Shown: positions 1 through 8,865, numbered from the stretch's first letter. The stretch: DNA of 17,542 nt from Fen-999 sp044220545 (GCA_044220545.1 JBGAQX010000064.1:1-17542); one strand, 5' to 3'. Notes: generated from the letters alone by a model not told the origin. Made by a program: numbers and translations.

Positions 1-791
1 GGCTTGAGCGGAATGGCGATCGGGTCGCCCAGGCGCTGCGACTTGCGTACCGAGCCGCTGGAGGCGATGGCGAAACCGAGCCCCGTCTCGACCACGCCGT
101 TGAGCGCAATCGGGCTGCCCAGTTCCATGACCAGTTGCATCTGCTCGACGCTGATTCCGGCCTTGCGCAAGTACGTGTCGGTGAACTCACGGGTGCCCGA
201 ACCCGGCTCGCGGGAAATGTAGGGATATTCGGTCAGTTGCTGCGGAGTGAGTTCCTTGAACTTCGCCAGCGGGAACTTCGGGCTGCAAATGACTTGCAGT
301 TCGTCACCGCAGCAGCTCTCGGTTTCCAGGTTCGGCTGATGCGACGGCGATTCGATGAAGCCGATATCCAGGGTATGCTCCGCCACCCGGGTCTCGATGG
401 TCTCCGAATTGGCCACCACCAGACGCGGCCGCACGCTGGGATAGGCCGACTTGAACTCGCCGAGGATGCGCGGCAGCATGAATTCGGCGATGGTGGTCGA
501 GGCGCCCACCAGCAGCGAGCCACCGATCTCGCCGGTCATTTCGGCGAGGCGCACGTCCATCTCCGAGGACAGACCAAGAATCCGCTCGGCATAGGTGAGC
601 ACCAGATCGCCGGCGGGTGTCAGCGTGATGCGGCCATGGCCGCGATCGAACAGGCGGGTATTGAAGTGCTCTTCCAGTTGCTTGATCTGGAACGTGACCG
701 CCGGCTGGGTCATGAACAGGATTTCGGCGGCCTTGGTAAACGACAATTGCTTGGCGACGGCGTGAAACACCTGCAGCCTGCGATCCGCCAT
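1..791 (-). CDS. LysR-family transcriptional regulator, 3' end cut off by the window
   Basis: A reading frame starts at the ATG at 789-791 and is still open at base 1, giving 263 codons of a protein whose C-terminus lies outside. The N-terminus (about residues 1-60) is a LysR-type winged helix-turn-helix, with the family pattern SFTKAAEILFMTQPAV and RLFDR. From about residue 90 a substrate-binding domain begins (GGSLLVGASTTIAEFMLPRI) and continues through a SREPGSGTRE stretch typical of the CysB/CbbR/YeiE-like branch. It should bind DNA as a tetramer and respond to a small anionic ligand; the ligand cannot be read from the sequence. A GGGGGA ribosome-binding site lies about 9 bases upstream of the ATG. 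It is divergent from the lplT-like gene and, like many LysR genes, may regulate its divergent neighbour or itself (inference). Confidence 0.93.
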   Translation of the reverse strand, partial: MADRRLQVFHAVAKQLSFTKAAEILFMTQPAVTFQIKQLEEHFNTRLFDRGHGRITLTPAGDLVLTYAERILGLSSEMDVRLAEMTGEIGGSLLVGASTTIAEFMLPRILGEFKSAYPSVRPRLVVANSETIETRVAEHTLDIGFIESPSHQPNLETESCCGDELQVICSPKFPLAKFKELTPQQLTEYPYISREPGSGTREFTDTYLRKAGISVEQMQLVMELGSPIALNGVVETGLGFAIASSGSVRKSQRLGDPIAIPLK

Positions 792-815
792 GAGACAGTC
801 CCCCTCGGTGGTTTT

Positions 816-856
816 CTATTAGTCTGGCGTGATATTCAATCACAAATTGCGGATAT
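816..856 (-). promoter_or_regulatory. Possible promoter and LysR operator in the lysR/lplT divergent gap
   Basis: The 181-bp gap 792-972 is AT-rich around 811-860, unlike its surroundings. On the minus strand TTGTGA (840-845) and TAATAG (816-821) are separated by 18 bases, a weak sigma-70-like pair pointing at the LysR gene. Overlapping it is CAAT-N5-ATTG (837-849), flanked by ATAT on both sides (832-856), a dyad of the size LysR regulators often bind. This rests on pattern only; the -10 match is poor. Confidence 0.3.
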
Positions 857-972
857 AAGGTAGCCTGATAGAGCCTGTTTTCGGCCGAACTGTCGCCCGG
901 CGCGGATCGGCGCCCGAAACCGCGCGCGGCGCAACGTGGGCGTCTTTCTTTCGTGATATAAAAGCCCGGCCC

Positions 973-2235
973 ATGACCCTTGGCTTCTACATCATCATGG
1001 CGGCGCAGTTCTTTTCCGCGCTCGCCGACAACGCGCTGCTGATCGCCGCCATCGCCATCCTGCGCGACATGCACGCGCCGACGGCCTACGAACCACTGCT
1101 CAAGACTTTCTTCACGGTCTCGTACGTGGCCCTGGCGGCCTTCGTCGGCGCCTTCGCCGATTCGATGCCCAAGTGGCGCGTGATGTTCATCAGCAACGGC
1201 ATCAAGGTGCTTGGTTGCGGCTTGATGTTCTTCGATGTCCACCCCTTGCTCGCCTATGCCGTGGTCGGCCTTGGCGCCGCGGCCTATTCGCCGGCCAAGT
1301 ACGGCATCCTCACCGAGTATCTGCCCCATCGGCTGCTGGTGGTGGCCAACGGCTGGATCGAGGGCCTGACGGTCATGGCGATCATTCTCGGCGTCGTCCT
1401 CGGTGGCGCCCTGATCCGCCCGGACGTTGCCAGCAGCCTGCTCGGCTTCGATTTCCCGTTCATCGACACCGGCATCGACACCACGGCGGAAATGACCCTG
1501 GCCATCGTCGCCGTCCTGTACGTGGTGGCCGCGCTGTTCAACCTCTACATTCCGGACACCGGCGTCGACCACAAGCCGCTGAAGAAGAATCCGGCCTACC
1601 TCATCCACGAGTTCAACCATTGCCTGCGGCTGCTCTGGCGCGACAAGCTCGGCCAGATATCCCTGGCGGTCACCACGCTATTCTGGGGCGCCGGCGCCAC
1701 GCTGCAATTCATCGTCATCGAATGGGCCAAGGCGGCCCTGAATCTCGACCTGTCGAAAGCCAGCCTGCTACAGGGTGTCGTCGCCGTCGGCGTCGCGATC
1801 GGCGCGGCGCTGGCCGCCCGGATGATCTCCCTGCGCAAGTCGGTGCGCGTCATACCGCTGGGCATCGGCATGGGCGTCATCGTCATCCTGATGGTCTTCG
1901 TCCGCGACCTGTGGCTGGCGGTGCCGTTGCTGGTGCTGGTCGGCGCCCTGTCGGGTTTCTTCGTCGTGCCCATGAACGCCCTGCTCCAGCACCGCGGCCA
2001 CATCCTGATGGGCGCCGGTCACTCCATCGCGGTGCAGAACTTCAACGAGAACCTGTCGATTCTCGTCATGACCGGCATCTATTCCCTGCTGGTCAAGGCC
2101 AACCTCTCGATCTTCGTCATCATTCCCATCTTCGGCGTATTCGTCGCGGGCATCATGTGGCTGCTCCGCAACCGGCATCTCGAAAACCAGCGCCGCCACG
2201 ACGACGTCATCCACCTCGAAGACCGCACCCACTGA
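973..2235 (+). CDS. lplT: LplT-like lysophospholipid transporter (MFS)
   Basis: The 420-residue hydrophobic protein matches the LplT family in length and in signature segments: FFSALADNALL near residues 13-23, GAAAYSPAKYGIL at about 101-113, LFWGAGATL near 237 and GFFVVPMNALLQHRG near 327-341. LplT flips lysophospholipids from the outer to the inner leaflet of the cytoplasmic membrane for re-acylation. In enterobacteria it is paired or fused with the acyltransferase Aas; no acyltransferase is adjacent here, so the partner must be elsewhere. The ATG fits the family N-terminus but has no clear Shine-Dalgarno sequence, and a TATAAA stands only about 12 bases upstream, so the leader may be very short. 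It converges on the TPM gene with a 3-base gap between stop codons, leaving no room for an intergenic terminator. Confidence 0.9.
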   Translation: MTLGFYIIMAAQFFSALADNALLIAAIAILRDMHAPTAYEPLLKTFFTVSYVALAAFVGAFADSMPKWRVMFISNGIKVLGCGLMFFDVHPLLAYAVVGLGAAAYSPAKYGILTEYLPHRLLVVANGWIEGLTVMAIILGVVLGGALIRPDVASSLLGFDFPFIDTGIDTTAEMTLAIVAVLYVVAALFNLYIPDTGVDHKPLKKNPAYLIHEFNHCLRLLWRDKLGQISLAVTTLFWGAGATLQFIVIEWAKAALNLDLSKASLLQGVVAVGVAIGAALAARMISLRKSVRVIPLGIGMGVIVILMVFVRDLWLAVPLLVLVGALSGFFVVPMNALLQHRGHILMGAGHSIAVQNFNENLSILVMTGIYSLLVKANLSIFVIIPIFGVFVAGIMWLLRNRHLENQRRHDDVIHLEDRTH

Positions 2236-2238
2236 CGC

Positions 2239-2736
2239 TCAGAACAGTTCGGGGCGATCGTCGAGTTCGTTAGGGTTGTCCGGACGAGCGGGAAAATAAA
2301 GGCTGAGCAGCCGGGTCGCCCGATCGATGGCCTCCAGGGCGCCGCGTCGATAGGCGCCGTGGCTGAACGCAGTTTCCATCTCCCGGCAGATCCGGTCCCA
2401 TTCCGGCTGCGCCACCCGGGCGGCGATGCCCCGGTCGGCAAGGATTTCCACCCGGCGGTCCACCAACTGCAGGTAGATCAGGATACCGCTGGCTTCCCGT
2501 GTCCCGGCGACACCGAGCCGATCGAACAGGTCGACCGCGCGCTGGCGCGCCGTCCGCCCTTTGAGTAGCGCCAGCAACGGCAGCGGTCCCTCCGCCACGA
2601 AACGCAGCTCGCCGCGATGGCCCAGCTCGGAAGCGGCGACAGCGGCCCGAATCGCCTCCCGGTCGGCGGCCCGAAAGGCCCGTCGCGCCCACCAGCCGGG
2701 CGTCAATAGATGCTTGAAAAGACGACCGAGATCCAT
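2239..2736 (-). CDS. TPM-domain protein, second of a LemA/TPM trio
   Basis: The 165-residue protein has no signal peptide and begins MDLGRLFKHLLTPGWW. It fits the short TPM-domain proteins (YgcG-like/TPM phosphatase fold) that follow a longer, glycine-tailed TPM protein in many betaproteobacteria. Recognisable pieces are the AREAI-type helix after the RRAFR segment, ASGILIYLQLVDRRVEILADRGI in the middle (about residues 80-103) and a final helical part with YRRGALEAI. The start is set by GGGGGA about 8 bases before the ATG; a longer open frame upstream is only the antisense of the glycine-rich tail of the preceding gene. It begins 1 base after that gene's TGA, so the two are translationally coupled. 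The biochemical function is unknown, and phosphatase activity is not established for this subgroup. Confidence 0.85.
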   Translation of the reverse strand: MDLGRLFKHLLTPGWWARRAFRAADREAIRAAVAASELGHRGELRFVAEGPLPLLALLKGRTARQRAVDLFDRLGVAGTREASGILIYLQLVDRRVEILADRGIAARVAQPEWDRICREMETAFSHGAYRRGALEAIDRATRLLSLYFPARPDNPNELDDRPELF

Positions 2737-2737
2737 T

Positions 2738-3580
2738 TCACCAATCCCCCGACGCGCCGCCGCCGCCAAAACTGCCGCCACCGCCCGAGAAACCACCGCC
2801 GCCGCCCGAGGACGAAAAACCGCCGCCGCCCAAACCGCCACCCGTGCCCCCCGCATGCCAGCCACCGCCATCCCGGGCGAAGGAAAACACAAATGCGGCG
2901 ACCGCGGCAATCGCCACGGCGAGCCACGAGGCGAACACCGTCCAGGCCAGCCAGCCGGCGATGGCGGCGGCCACCAGCGATCCCGTCACGCCGAGCATTG
3001 CCCTGAGCACCGTGCTCAGCGCCACCGTGATGAAGAGCAGGACCATGGATTCCTCACCCGGCCCCTCCCGTGGCGCCGACGCGGCGGGGGCCGGCAGGGC
3101 CTCGCCCCGGATCAGCCTGGCCAGGTCGTCTACCGCCGCCCGCAGGCCACCCGCGAAGTCGCCCTGCTTGAAGCGCGGCGCCATCGTTTCGTCGACGATG
3201 CGTTTGGCCAGCGCGTCGGGAATCGCTCCTTCCAGTCCGTAAGCCACCTCGATACGCATCTTGCGGTCGTTCTTGGCCACGATGACGATGACGCCATCGT
3301 TCACGCCCTTCCTGCCGATCCGCCAGGCCTCGGCCAGGCGAATCCCGAACTGCTCGATGCTCTCCGGCTGGGTGGTCGGCAACAGCAGGATCGCCACCTG
3401 GGCGCCCTTCCCATCCTCGATGGCGGCCGTCGCGGCCTCCAGGGCCGCCGACTGCTCGGGCGTCAAGGTTGCCGTCAGGTCCGTAACACGCGCGGTGAGG
3501 GTCGGCAGGGCGACGACATCCGCGCCCCAGCCGACGGCGGGCAGGGCCAGGCACCAGAGTGCCGCCAGCCAGCGCAACAT
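2738..3580 (-). CDS. TPM-domain membrane protein with Gly-rich tail (YgcG family)
   Basis: The 280-residue protein has a signal peptide (MLRWLAALWCLALPAVGWGA, residues 1-20). An exported TPM domain follows at about 24-158, with the family pattern GAQVAILLLPT, NDGVIVIVAKNDRKMRIEVAYGLEG and RIVDETMAPRFKQGDF. Hydrophobic membrane segments lie at about 179-196 and 199-233. The C-terminal 45 residues are nearly all Gly and Ser and end in SGDW, typical of YgcG-type proteins. I place the start at the ATG at 3578-3580, just before the signal peptide; no strong ribosome-binding site is seen. It lies 16 bases downstream of lemA, a pairing found widely in bacteria and linked to the envelope, although the exact role is unknown. 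Confidence 0.9.
   Translation of the reverse strand: MLRWLAALWCLALPAVGWGADVVALPTLTARVTDLTATLTPEQSAALEAATAAIEDGKGAQVAILLLPTTQPESIEQFGIRLAEAWRIGRKGVNDGVIVIVAKNDRKMRIEVAYGLEGAIPDALAKRIVDETMAPRFKQGDFAGGLRAAVDDLARLIRGEALPAPAASAPREGPGEESMVLLFITVALSTVLRAMLGVTGSLVAAAIAGWLAWTVFASWLAVAIAAVAAFVFSFARDGGGWHAGGTGGGLGGGGFSSSGGGGGFSGGGGSFGGGGASGDW
2741..2850 (-). repeat. Low-complexity Gly/Ser-coding tract at the 3' end of the TPM gene
   Basis: On the plus strand the tract is dominated by CCGCC and CCACC units. On the minus strand it encodes GGGGF/SSGGG-type stretches ending in SGDW. It is part of the coding sequence, not an independent array, and could expand or contract by slippage. Confidence 0.7.
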
Positions 3581-3596
3581 CGAGATCGGCAAACCG

Positions 3597-4143
3597 CTAC
3601 TTCGCCGCCGCCGGGGTATCGAACCTGACCGCCGGTGGCGTCGCAATGGCCTTCTCGTCCTCGACGGTGAAATTGGCCTTGGTCTTCCAGCCCATCGCCA
3701 TCGCCGTCAGGTTGTTCGGGAAGGTACGCACGGAGATGTTGTAGCCCTGCACCGCCTGGATGTAGCGATTGCGCGCCACGGTGATGCGATTCTCGGTGCC
3801 TTCCAGTTGTGCCTGAAGGTCGCGGAAATTGGCGTCGGCCTTCAGTTGCGGGTAGTTCTCCGCCACCACCAGCAGCCGGGCCAGGGCGCCGGAGAGTTCC
3901 GATTGTGCCTTCTGGAACTTGGCGAACGCCGCCTCGTCGTTGATCAGTTCCGGCGTCGCCTTCATGCCGGCCACACTGGCGCGCGCCTCGGTGACGCGGG
4001 TCAGCACTTCCTTCTCGTGCGCCGCATAGCCCTGCACGGTGGACACCAGGTTCGCCCTCGTCGTTGATCTGGATCTGGTTGTAGCCGCAGCCGGACAGGA
4101 ACGCGGCGGCGAAGGCGAGCACGGCGAGCAGACGAATGCGCAT
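3597..4143 (-). pseudogene. lemA: LemA-family lipoprotein gene, apparently broken by an internal out-of-frame deletion
   Basis: The start at 4141-4143 (GGAG about 8 bases upstream) opens a lipoprotein signal, MRIRLLAVLAFAAAFLSGCG, followed by YNQIQINDE, the normal LemA beginning. The frame then changes at about 4051-4060. The rest of LemA continues in another frame from NLVSTVQGYAAHEKEVL through NRYIQAVQGYN to the TAG at 3597-3599. Intact LemA proteins have about 20 residues between these parts (roughly QVKAxWSEVxNQYQRRADLIP). Here only about 4 bases remain between the Glu and Asn codons, so both a block of about 60 bases and the frame are lost. Total length is 547 bp, not a multiple of three. 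It is probably a pseudogene; an assembly or sequencing error at a short repeat is the alternative. Its place before the TPM genes fits the usual operon. Confidence 0.8.
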
Positions 4144-4197
4144 GACGATGACTCCACTGGTTATTGGGTTGCGCCGAAAGAATAGCATTGCCCCTCT

Positions 4198-6120
4198 TCA
4201 ATTTCCGGCGCGGCGTCCCTGGTCCTCGTCGAGGTGGAAGAAGGTCATCGTCTCTTGCAGTTGTTCGGCTTGCGATTCGAGCTCTTCGGCGGTTGCCGCC
4301 AGCTCTTCCGAAGCCGAGGCGCTTTGCTGGGTGGCCTGGCTGAGCTGTCCTATCGCCCCGTTGATCTGCGCCACCCCCGACGACTGCTCGGCCGAGGCCG
4401 AGGCAATCTCCTGAACCAGGTCGGAGGTCTTGCGGATGGCGGGAACCATCCGGGTCAGCAGGGCTCCCGCGCTTTCGGCCTGACTCACGGAGGACGAAGC
4501 AAGACCGCCGATCTCCTGGGCCGCCACCTGCGACCGTTCGGCCAGCTTGCGCACTTCCGAGGCGACCACGGCGAAGCCCTTGCCGTGTTCGCCGGCCCGG
4601 GCCGCTTCGATGGCTGCGTTCAGCGCCAGCAGATTGGTCTGGTAGGCGATGTCGTCGATGATGCCGATCTTGCCGGCGATGCTCTGCATGGCCGACACCG
4701 TCCGCATCACGGCCTCGCCACCGTCCCCGGCATCCTTGGCCGCCTTGGCGGCCATGACGTCGGTCGCTCGCGCGTTCTCGGTATTCTGGGTGATCGAGGC
4801 CGATATCTGCTCCATCGACGCCGACGTCTGCTCGACCGACGCCGCCTGCTGCGATGACGATTGCGACAGCGACTGCGCGGTGGCCGATACCTGGCCGGAA
4901 GCGTTCGAGAGGTTGTCGGCGGCGGTACGCACCTCGACGATGATGCGCTTCAGGCGCTCCACCATGTCGTGCATCGAGGTCAAGACCTTGCCCACCTCGT
5001 CCTTGCGGGTAGTACCGATCTTCACGGTCAGATCGCCATCGGCGATGCTTCTCGCGGTGAGCACCAGATCCTTCATCGGGGCGATCACCATCCGATTGAG
5101 GTAGTAGACCAGAACCAGCAGCAGCAGAATGGTCAGCACGAAAGTCGCGACGACCATCAGTTTCTTGACCCGGCTGGCCAGACTGAAGATTTCTTCGGCG
5201 TAGCTGCCCGCCGCGATGATCCACTGCCAGTCCTTGTACTCGTCGAACACGACGATCTTGTCCCGCGCCCGCGTTTCGCCGGCTTCCTTGTTGAGCCAAG
5301 GATAGACGATCAAGCCGCTGCGTTTGGTCAGGATTTCCCGGATGAAATAGTTGCCGCTGCTGTCCTGGGAGTCGGCGATGTTGACACCCTCCTTGGCCGG
5401 ATGGACCAGCAACGTGCCCGCGGCGGAACCGGCGCCGCCGTCCAGCACGTAGGCATAACCCGACTCGCCGAGCTTGACGTCCCTGATCGTGTGCTTGACG
5501 TAGTCGAGCGACGATTTGATGTCCATGCCAATGAATGTCAGGCCGATGACCTTGCCCTGTGGGTCGTGGATCGGCTCGTACCGGGTCATGTAGTCGCGGC
5601 CGAACAACTTTGCCTTGCCGGTATAGGACTGTCCGGCGATCAATGCCGAATAGCCGGGGTGCTCCTTGCCCAGCGGGGTGCCCACCGCCCGCGATCCATC
5701 CTCCTTCTTGACCGACGTGGCCACGCGCAGAAAATCGTCGCCGCTACGAACGAAGAGAGTCGCCACGTTGCCCTGGCCGCCACCGCTGAAGGCGTCCACC
5801 TCGAAGGACCGACCGTTCATGGCGACATTATTCAGCTTAAGCACCGGCGGGCTGGCCTTCTCGTCCAGTGAATAGCCGTTGCCCAGCGTAGTCCGGAACG
5901 AACGGCTCCAGGCGTCGGCCTGCTGCCGCAAGATCTGATCGGTCTGCGCGACCAAGCCGTGGATCAACGCCACCGTATTCTTGAGCTTCTGGGTTTCATC
6001 CCGCTCGTTGATACCGTGGATTTCGGTGTTGAGATAGACGGCGAAGCCGCCCAGCAACACAACAATGGCCCCGGCCAGGACGGCGGAAAGGCGAAAGCGT
6101 ATTGAATGCAGGTCGATCAT
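4198..6120 (-). CDS. Methyl-accepting chemotaxis protein with periplasmic Cache domain
   Basis: The 640-residue transducer has a membrane segment at about 10-30 and a large periplasmic region at about 36-315 with Cache features of the Cache3-Cache2 type. These include FVRSGDDFLRVATSV, GKAKLFGRDYMTRYEPI, VIGLTFIGMDI and ESGYAYVLD. A second membrane segment lies at about 320-340, HAMP at about 341-395 and a cytoplasmic signalling domain follows. The CheA/CheW-binding hairpin is IAYQTNLLALNAAIEAARAG and onward (about 491-525). No NWETF-type methyltransferase tether is present at the C-terminus. A GGGAG ribosome-binding site stands 8 bases before the ATG. The gene begins 19 bases after the hybrid kinase stop, so it is probably in the hydrogenase-kinase operon. 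Cache domains bind small molecules such as organic acids; the ligand is not readable. Confidence 0.95.
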   Translation of the reverse strand: MIDLHSIRFRLSAVLAGAIVVLLGGFAVYLNTEIHGINERDETQKLKNTVALIHGLVAQTDQILRQQADAWSRSFRTTLGNGYSLDEKASPPVLKLNNVAMNGRSFEVDAFSGGGQGNVATLFVRSGDDFLRVATSVKKEDGSRAVGTPLGKEHPGYSALIAGQSYTGKAKLFGRDYMTRYEPIHDPQGKVIGLTFIGMDIKSSLDYVKHTIRDVKLGESGYAYVLDGGAGSAAGTLLVHPAKEGVNIADSQDSSGNYFIREILTKRSGLIVYPWLNKEAGETRARDKIVVFDEYKDWQWIIAAGSYAEEIFSLASRVKKLMVVATFVLTILLLLVLVYYLNRMVIAPMKDLVLTARSIADGDLTVKIGTTRKDEVGKVLTSMHDMVERLKRIIVEVRTAADNLSNASGQVSATAQSLSQSSSQQAASVEQTSASMEQISASITQNTENARATDVMAAKAAKDAGDGGEAVMRTVSAMQSIAGKIGIIDDIAYQTNLLALNAAIEAARAGEHGKGFAVVASEVRKLAERSQVAAQEIGGLASSSVSQAESAGALLTRMVPAIRKTSDLVQEIASASAEQSSGVAQINGAIGQLSQATQQSASASEELAATAEELESQAEQLQETMTFFHLDEDQGRRAGN

Positions 6121-6139
6121 TTCTGTTGCTCCCTTTTCA

Positions 6140-8368
6140 TCATCCAGTCCTGCTCAGCCACTTGAGCATCGTCTGGTACAACACCGCCGGCACCACCGGT
6201 TTGGCAATATGGTCGTTCATCCCCGCCTCCATGCAGCGCTGCCGGTCTTCGGCAAAGGCGTTGGCCGTCATGGCCAGGATGGGCGTATGCGCCCGGCCGA
6301 CAAGGGCGCGGATGGCGCGCGCGGCGTCGACCCCGTTCATCACCGGCATCTGCATGTCCATCAGAATCAGGTCGTAGTCGGCGGAGCGCGCCATCTCGAC
6401 CGCCGATCCGCCATCTCCGGCCAGTTCGACATTCAGGCCGACCTCTTCCAGAAGTTCCTTCCCGACTTCCTGACTGACCGGCTCGTCTTCGACCAGCAAC
6501 ACCCGCGCACCCGCGTAGCGAGCCGCGAGCTCGTGCGCGGCGTCGTCCGCCATGTCCAGCTCTGCGCAGCCGCCGTCAAAGGCCTTGTCCATGCGAACGG
6601 TGAACCAGAAGGTGCTGCCGGCCCCCTCCTGGCTATCGACACCGATATCGCCCCCCATCAACTGGGCCAGCCGTTTGCTGATCGCCAGCCCGAGCCCGGT
6701 GCCGCCATACTTGCGCGTCATCGAGCCATCCGCCTGTTCAAAGGCGCTGAACAGGCGGCGTTGATCCTCTGGAGCGATGCCGATGCCCGTGTCCTGAACT
6801 TCGAAGCGCAGCAGAACCGTCGTCGAACTGCTCGCGACCCGCGACACGCGCACGTCGATCGTTCCTCGGTCGGTGAACTTGATGGCATTGCCGGTCAGGT
6901 TGAACAGTATCTGGCGAAGCCGCAGCGGATCGCCCCGCAGCGGCAGACCGGCGAGATCGGGCTCGACCTGGATGCGCAGAGCCAGGCCCTTTTCCGCCAC
7001 CTTGCCACCAACCAGGCCGCGCAAGTGATCCACCACGCCGGCCAACTTGAAGTCGATCTTTTCGAGACTGAGACGCTCAGCCTCGATCTTGGAAATGTCG
7101 AGGATGTCGTTGATGATTTCGAGCAGGTGGCTGGACGCCTGGCTGACCTTGGTCAGGCGGTCGATCTGCCCCGGATCGGTGGTCCGGCGCAGCGCCATGT
7201 CGGTCATGCCCATGATGGCGTTCATGGGGGTGCGCAGTTCGTGGCTCATGTTGGCCAGGAAGGTGCTCTTGGCGCGGTTGGCGGCCTCGGCGGCTTCCTT
7301 GGCGATGGACAAGGCGGTGGTGCGCTCTTCGACCACGTCTTCAAGGTGGTCGCGGTAGCGGTCGAGTTCGAGCTCGGCCCGCTTGCGCTCGGTGATATCG
7401 AAGAAGCTCACCAGGCTTGCCCACACACGGCCCTCGTCGTCCACCACCGGGGAGCCAAACACCTCCAGCAGCCTTTCGGTGCCGTCGGGACGCTCGATCA
7501 ACATGTCGTCCACATGCGATTTCTCGCCCGCCATCCCCCGTATGATCGGCAGTTCTTCCCTGGGATAGGGCCCATCGCCGCCCACCTTGCGCACCTTGTA
7601 GACAACCGAAAGCTCGTCCGTACCCGCGTCTGGCAGGATCCCGCGTCCCAGCAGCTCCATCGCCACACTGTTGGCCATGAGCGGCCGGCCGCCGGGCACC
7701 TCGATCATGAAGACACCGACGGGAAGATTGTTCTGTAGCGACGAGAACAGCTCGTTCTGGCGCCGAAGGGCCGTTTCACCCCGCCGCAACTCGTCTTCCG
7801 CCTGCTTGATCTGCGTGATGTCCGTTGCGCTGATGACCGCGCCTTCCTGTTTGCCCTGGGGGCTATACAGCACCGCGGCCTCGACGAGGTAGCTGCGATA
7901 GCCGCCATCCGGAGCGAGCAGCCGATGTTCGGCGCCGTAGCCGCCCCGATGAACGATCCATTCGAACAGCGGGGAATGCACCGGCCAGGGCAGGACCGGC
8001 AGTCTGGCCGCCAGCGCGGCACGCTCGTCGGCCGGCAGCAAGTCGTCGAGCAGGCTGCCAACCAGATTCGCACCGCCTGGCAGCGCCGCTTCGCAGCGGC
8101 GATTGCACATGCCGACATGGCCATCCGACGTCAGCACGATCAGCAAGCTCCCCGCGCTATCCATGACGCGCTGAACGAAGCTGCTCAGTCGCTCCTGCGT
8201 CTGGTGGGCCTTGCGCAGGGCGTTGCGCTGCCGCTCCACCTCGGCCAGCATCGTATCGGTATGCTCGGCCTCGGCCAGCATCCGCTTCTCCAGCGCCTCG
8301 TTGGCCAAGCGCAGCGCGGCGATCTCCGCCCGCAGAATCGCCACCTGCCGATCGCCCCGGTCAGGCAT
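6140..8368 (-). CDS. Soluble PAS-PAS hybrid sensor histidine kinase with receiver domain, candidate partner of the hydrogenase
   Basis: The 742-residue protein has no membrane segment. A helical, probably coiled-coil N-terminus (about 8-65) precedes PAS 1 at about 66-188 (ending ATDITQIKQAEDEL) and PAS 2 at about 205-328 (ending VSFFDITERKRAELEL). HisKA follows with His376 in NMSHELRTPMNAI. HATPase_c has N494 (GNAIKFT), G1 DTGIGI (526-531) and G2 GGTGLGLAIS (555-564). A C-terminal receiver (about 621-740) has E627/D628, phospho-acceptor Asp671 (LMDMQMP) and K723, so all key residues are present. The ATG at 8366-8368 overlaps the maturation-protease stop by 8 bases and has GGGGA 6 bases upstream. 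In HoxBC-HoxJ systems a PAS-containing kinase reads out the hydrogenase; this overlap suggests the same arrangement. No DNA-binding response regulator lies nearby, so the output is unknown. Confidence 0.94.
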   Translation of the reverse strand: MPDRGDRQVAILRAEIAALRLANEALEKRMLAEAEHTDTMLAEVERQRNALRKAHQTQERLSSFVQRVMDSAGSLLIVLTSDGHVGMCNRRCEAALPGGANLVGSLLDDLLPADERAALAARLPVLPWPVHSPLFEWIVHRGGYGAEHRLLAPDGGYRSYLVEAAVLYSPQGKQEGAVISATDITQIKQAEDELRRGETALRRQNELFSSLQNNLPVGVFMIEVPGGRPLMANSVAMELLGRGILPDAGTDELSVVYKVRKVGGDGPYPREELPIIRGMAGEKSHVDDMLIERPDGTERLLEVFGSPVVDDEGRVWASLVSFFDITERKRAELELDRYRDHLEDVVEERTTALSIAKEAAEAANRAKSTFLANMSHELRTPMNAIMGMTDMALRRTTDPGQIDRLTKVSQASSHLLEIINDILDISKIEAERLSLEKIDFKLAGVVDHLRGLVGGKVAEKGLALRIQVEPDLAGLPLRGDPLRLRQILFNLTGNAIKFTDRGTIDVRVSRVASSSTTVLLRFEVQDTGIGIAPEDQRRLFSAFEQADGSMTRKYGGTGLGLAISKRLAQLMGGDIGVDSQEGAGSTFWFTVRMDKAFDGGCAELDMADDAAHELAARYAGARVLLVEDEPVSQEVGKELLEEVGLNVELAGDGGSAVEMARSADYDLILMDMQMPVMNGVDAARAIRALVGRAHTPILAMTANAFAEDRQRCMEAGMNDHIAKPVVPAVLYQTMLKWLSRTG

Positions 8369-8837
8369 GGTCGATCCCCAGCGTCTGGCACAGCAGCGCG
8401 GTCGCCTCATCCACCGCCCGCGCCATGGCGTCCGACAGCCCCGGCGAGAATGGCCGCGGCCGCTCCGCTTCGGCGGTGATGACCATCGGCAGGGGCAGGC
8501 CGAGCGCGCCCAGCGCCGCCAGCAGATAGCCGACTCCGGCACCGTGTCCCGGCAGCGACGATTCCAGCGCCAAAGCGCGCGGATCGGCGCGCATGACCCG
8601 TCCCGGATGGCCGCCCGGCTCGAGCGCATCGACGACAATGGCCTCGGCGCAACCGTCGAACAGCATCAGCGCATCCAGGCCGCGCGTTCCCGCCTCGAAC
8701 AGCCGAACGTCCGCCGGCAATTCGCACCCGGACAGGCGCCGAAAAACCGCCGGGCCGAAGCCGTCGTCGCCGTGCAGCGCATTGCCGAAGAAGATGACAT
8801 GCCGCGCCGGTTGGGTGGAGGATGGGTCGGTGTGCAT
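8361..8837 (-). CDS. [NiFe] hydrogenase maturation endopeptidase (HyaD/HybD/HupD family)
   Basis: The 158-residue protein fits the family length. It begins its core with VIFFGNALHGDDGFG (about residues 14-28), the family's GN-x-DDG nickel-binding segment, and continues with FEAGTRGLDAL and IVVDALEPGG, the second acidic metal-binding site. PGHGAGVGYLLAAL follows at the usual place of the third, His-containing motif. These proteases recognise nickel in the immature large subunit and remove its C-terminal peptide after the last His of the DPCxxCxxH motif. That substrate is encoded 28 bases upstream and has such a tail. No convincing Shine-Dalgarno is visible before the chosen ATG. The stop overlaps the kinase start, so protease and kinase are translationally coupled. 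Confidence 0.9.
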   Translation of the reverse strand: MHTDPSSTQPARHVIFFGNALHGDDGFGPAVFRRLSGCELPADVRLFEAGTRGLDALMLFDGCAEAIVVDALEPGGHPGRVMRADPRALALESSLPGHGAGVGYLLAALGALGLPLPMVITAEAERPRPFSPGLSDAMARAVDEATALLCQTLGIDHA

Positions 8838-8865
8838 GGCGAATGGCGCGATGGAGCCTGCCCTC

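Noticed and set aside
304..1620. 438-codon minus-strand frame across the LysR gene and lplT
   Set aside because: It spans two recognised genes in wrong frames and has no coherent protein pattern.
2741..2850. Repetitive C-rich tract as a possible tandem repeat or array
   Set aside because: It is the coding sequence of a Gly/Ser-rich tail common in YgcG-type proteins; there are no spacers or regular unit length.
2737..2910. N-terminal extension of the second TPM protein
   Set aside because: It would be read from the Gly-rich tail of the upstream gene in another frame. The ATG at 2736 has a good ribosome-binding site and fits the family start.
6065..7738. 557-codon open frame opposite the hybrid kinase
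   Set aside because: Shadow frame with His/Arg/Gln-rich composition and no recognisable motif, fully covered by the kinase gene and the start of the Cache MCP gene.
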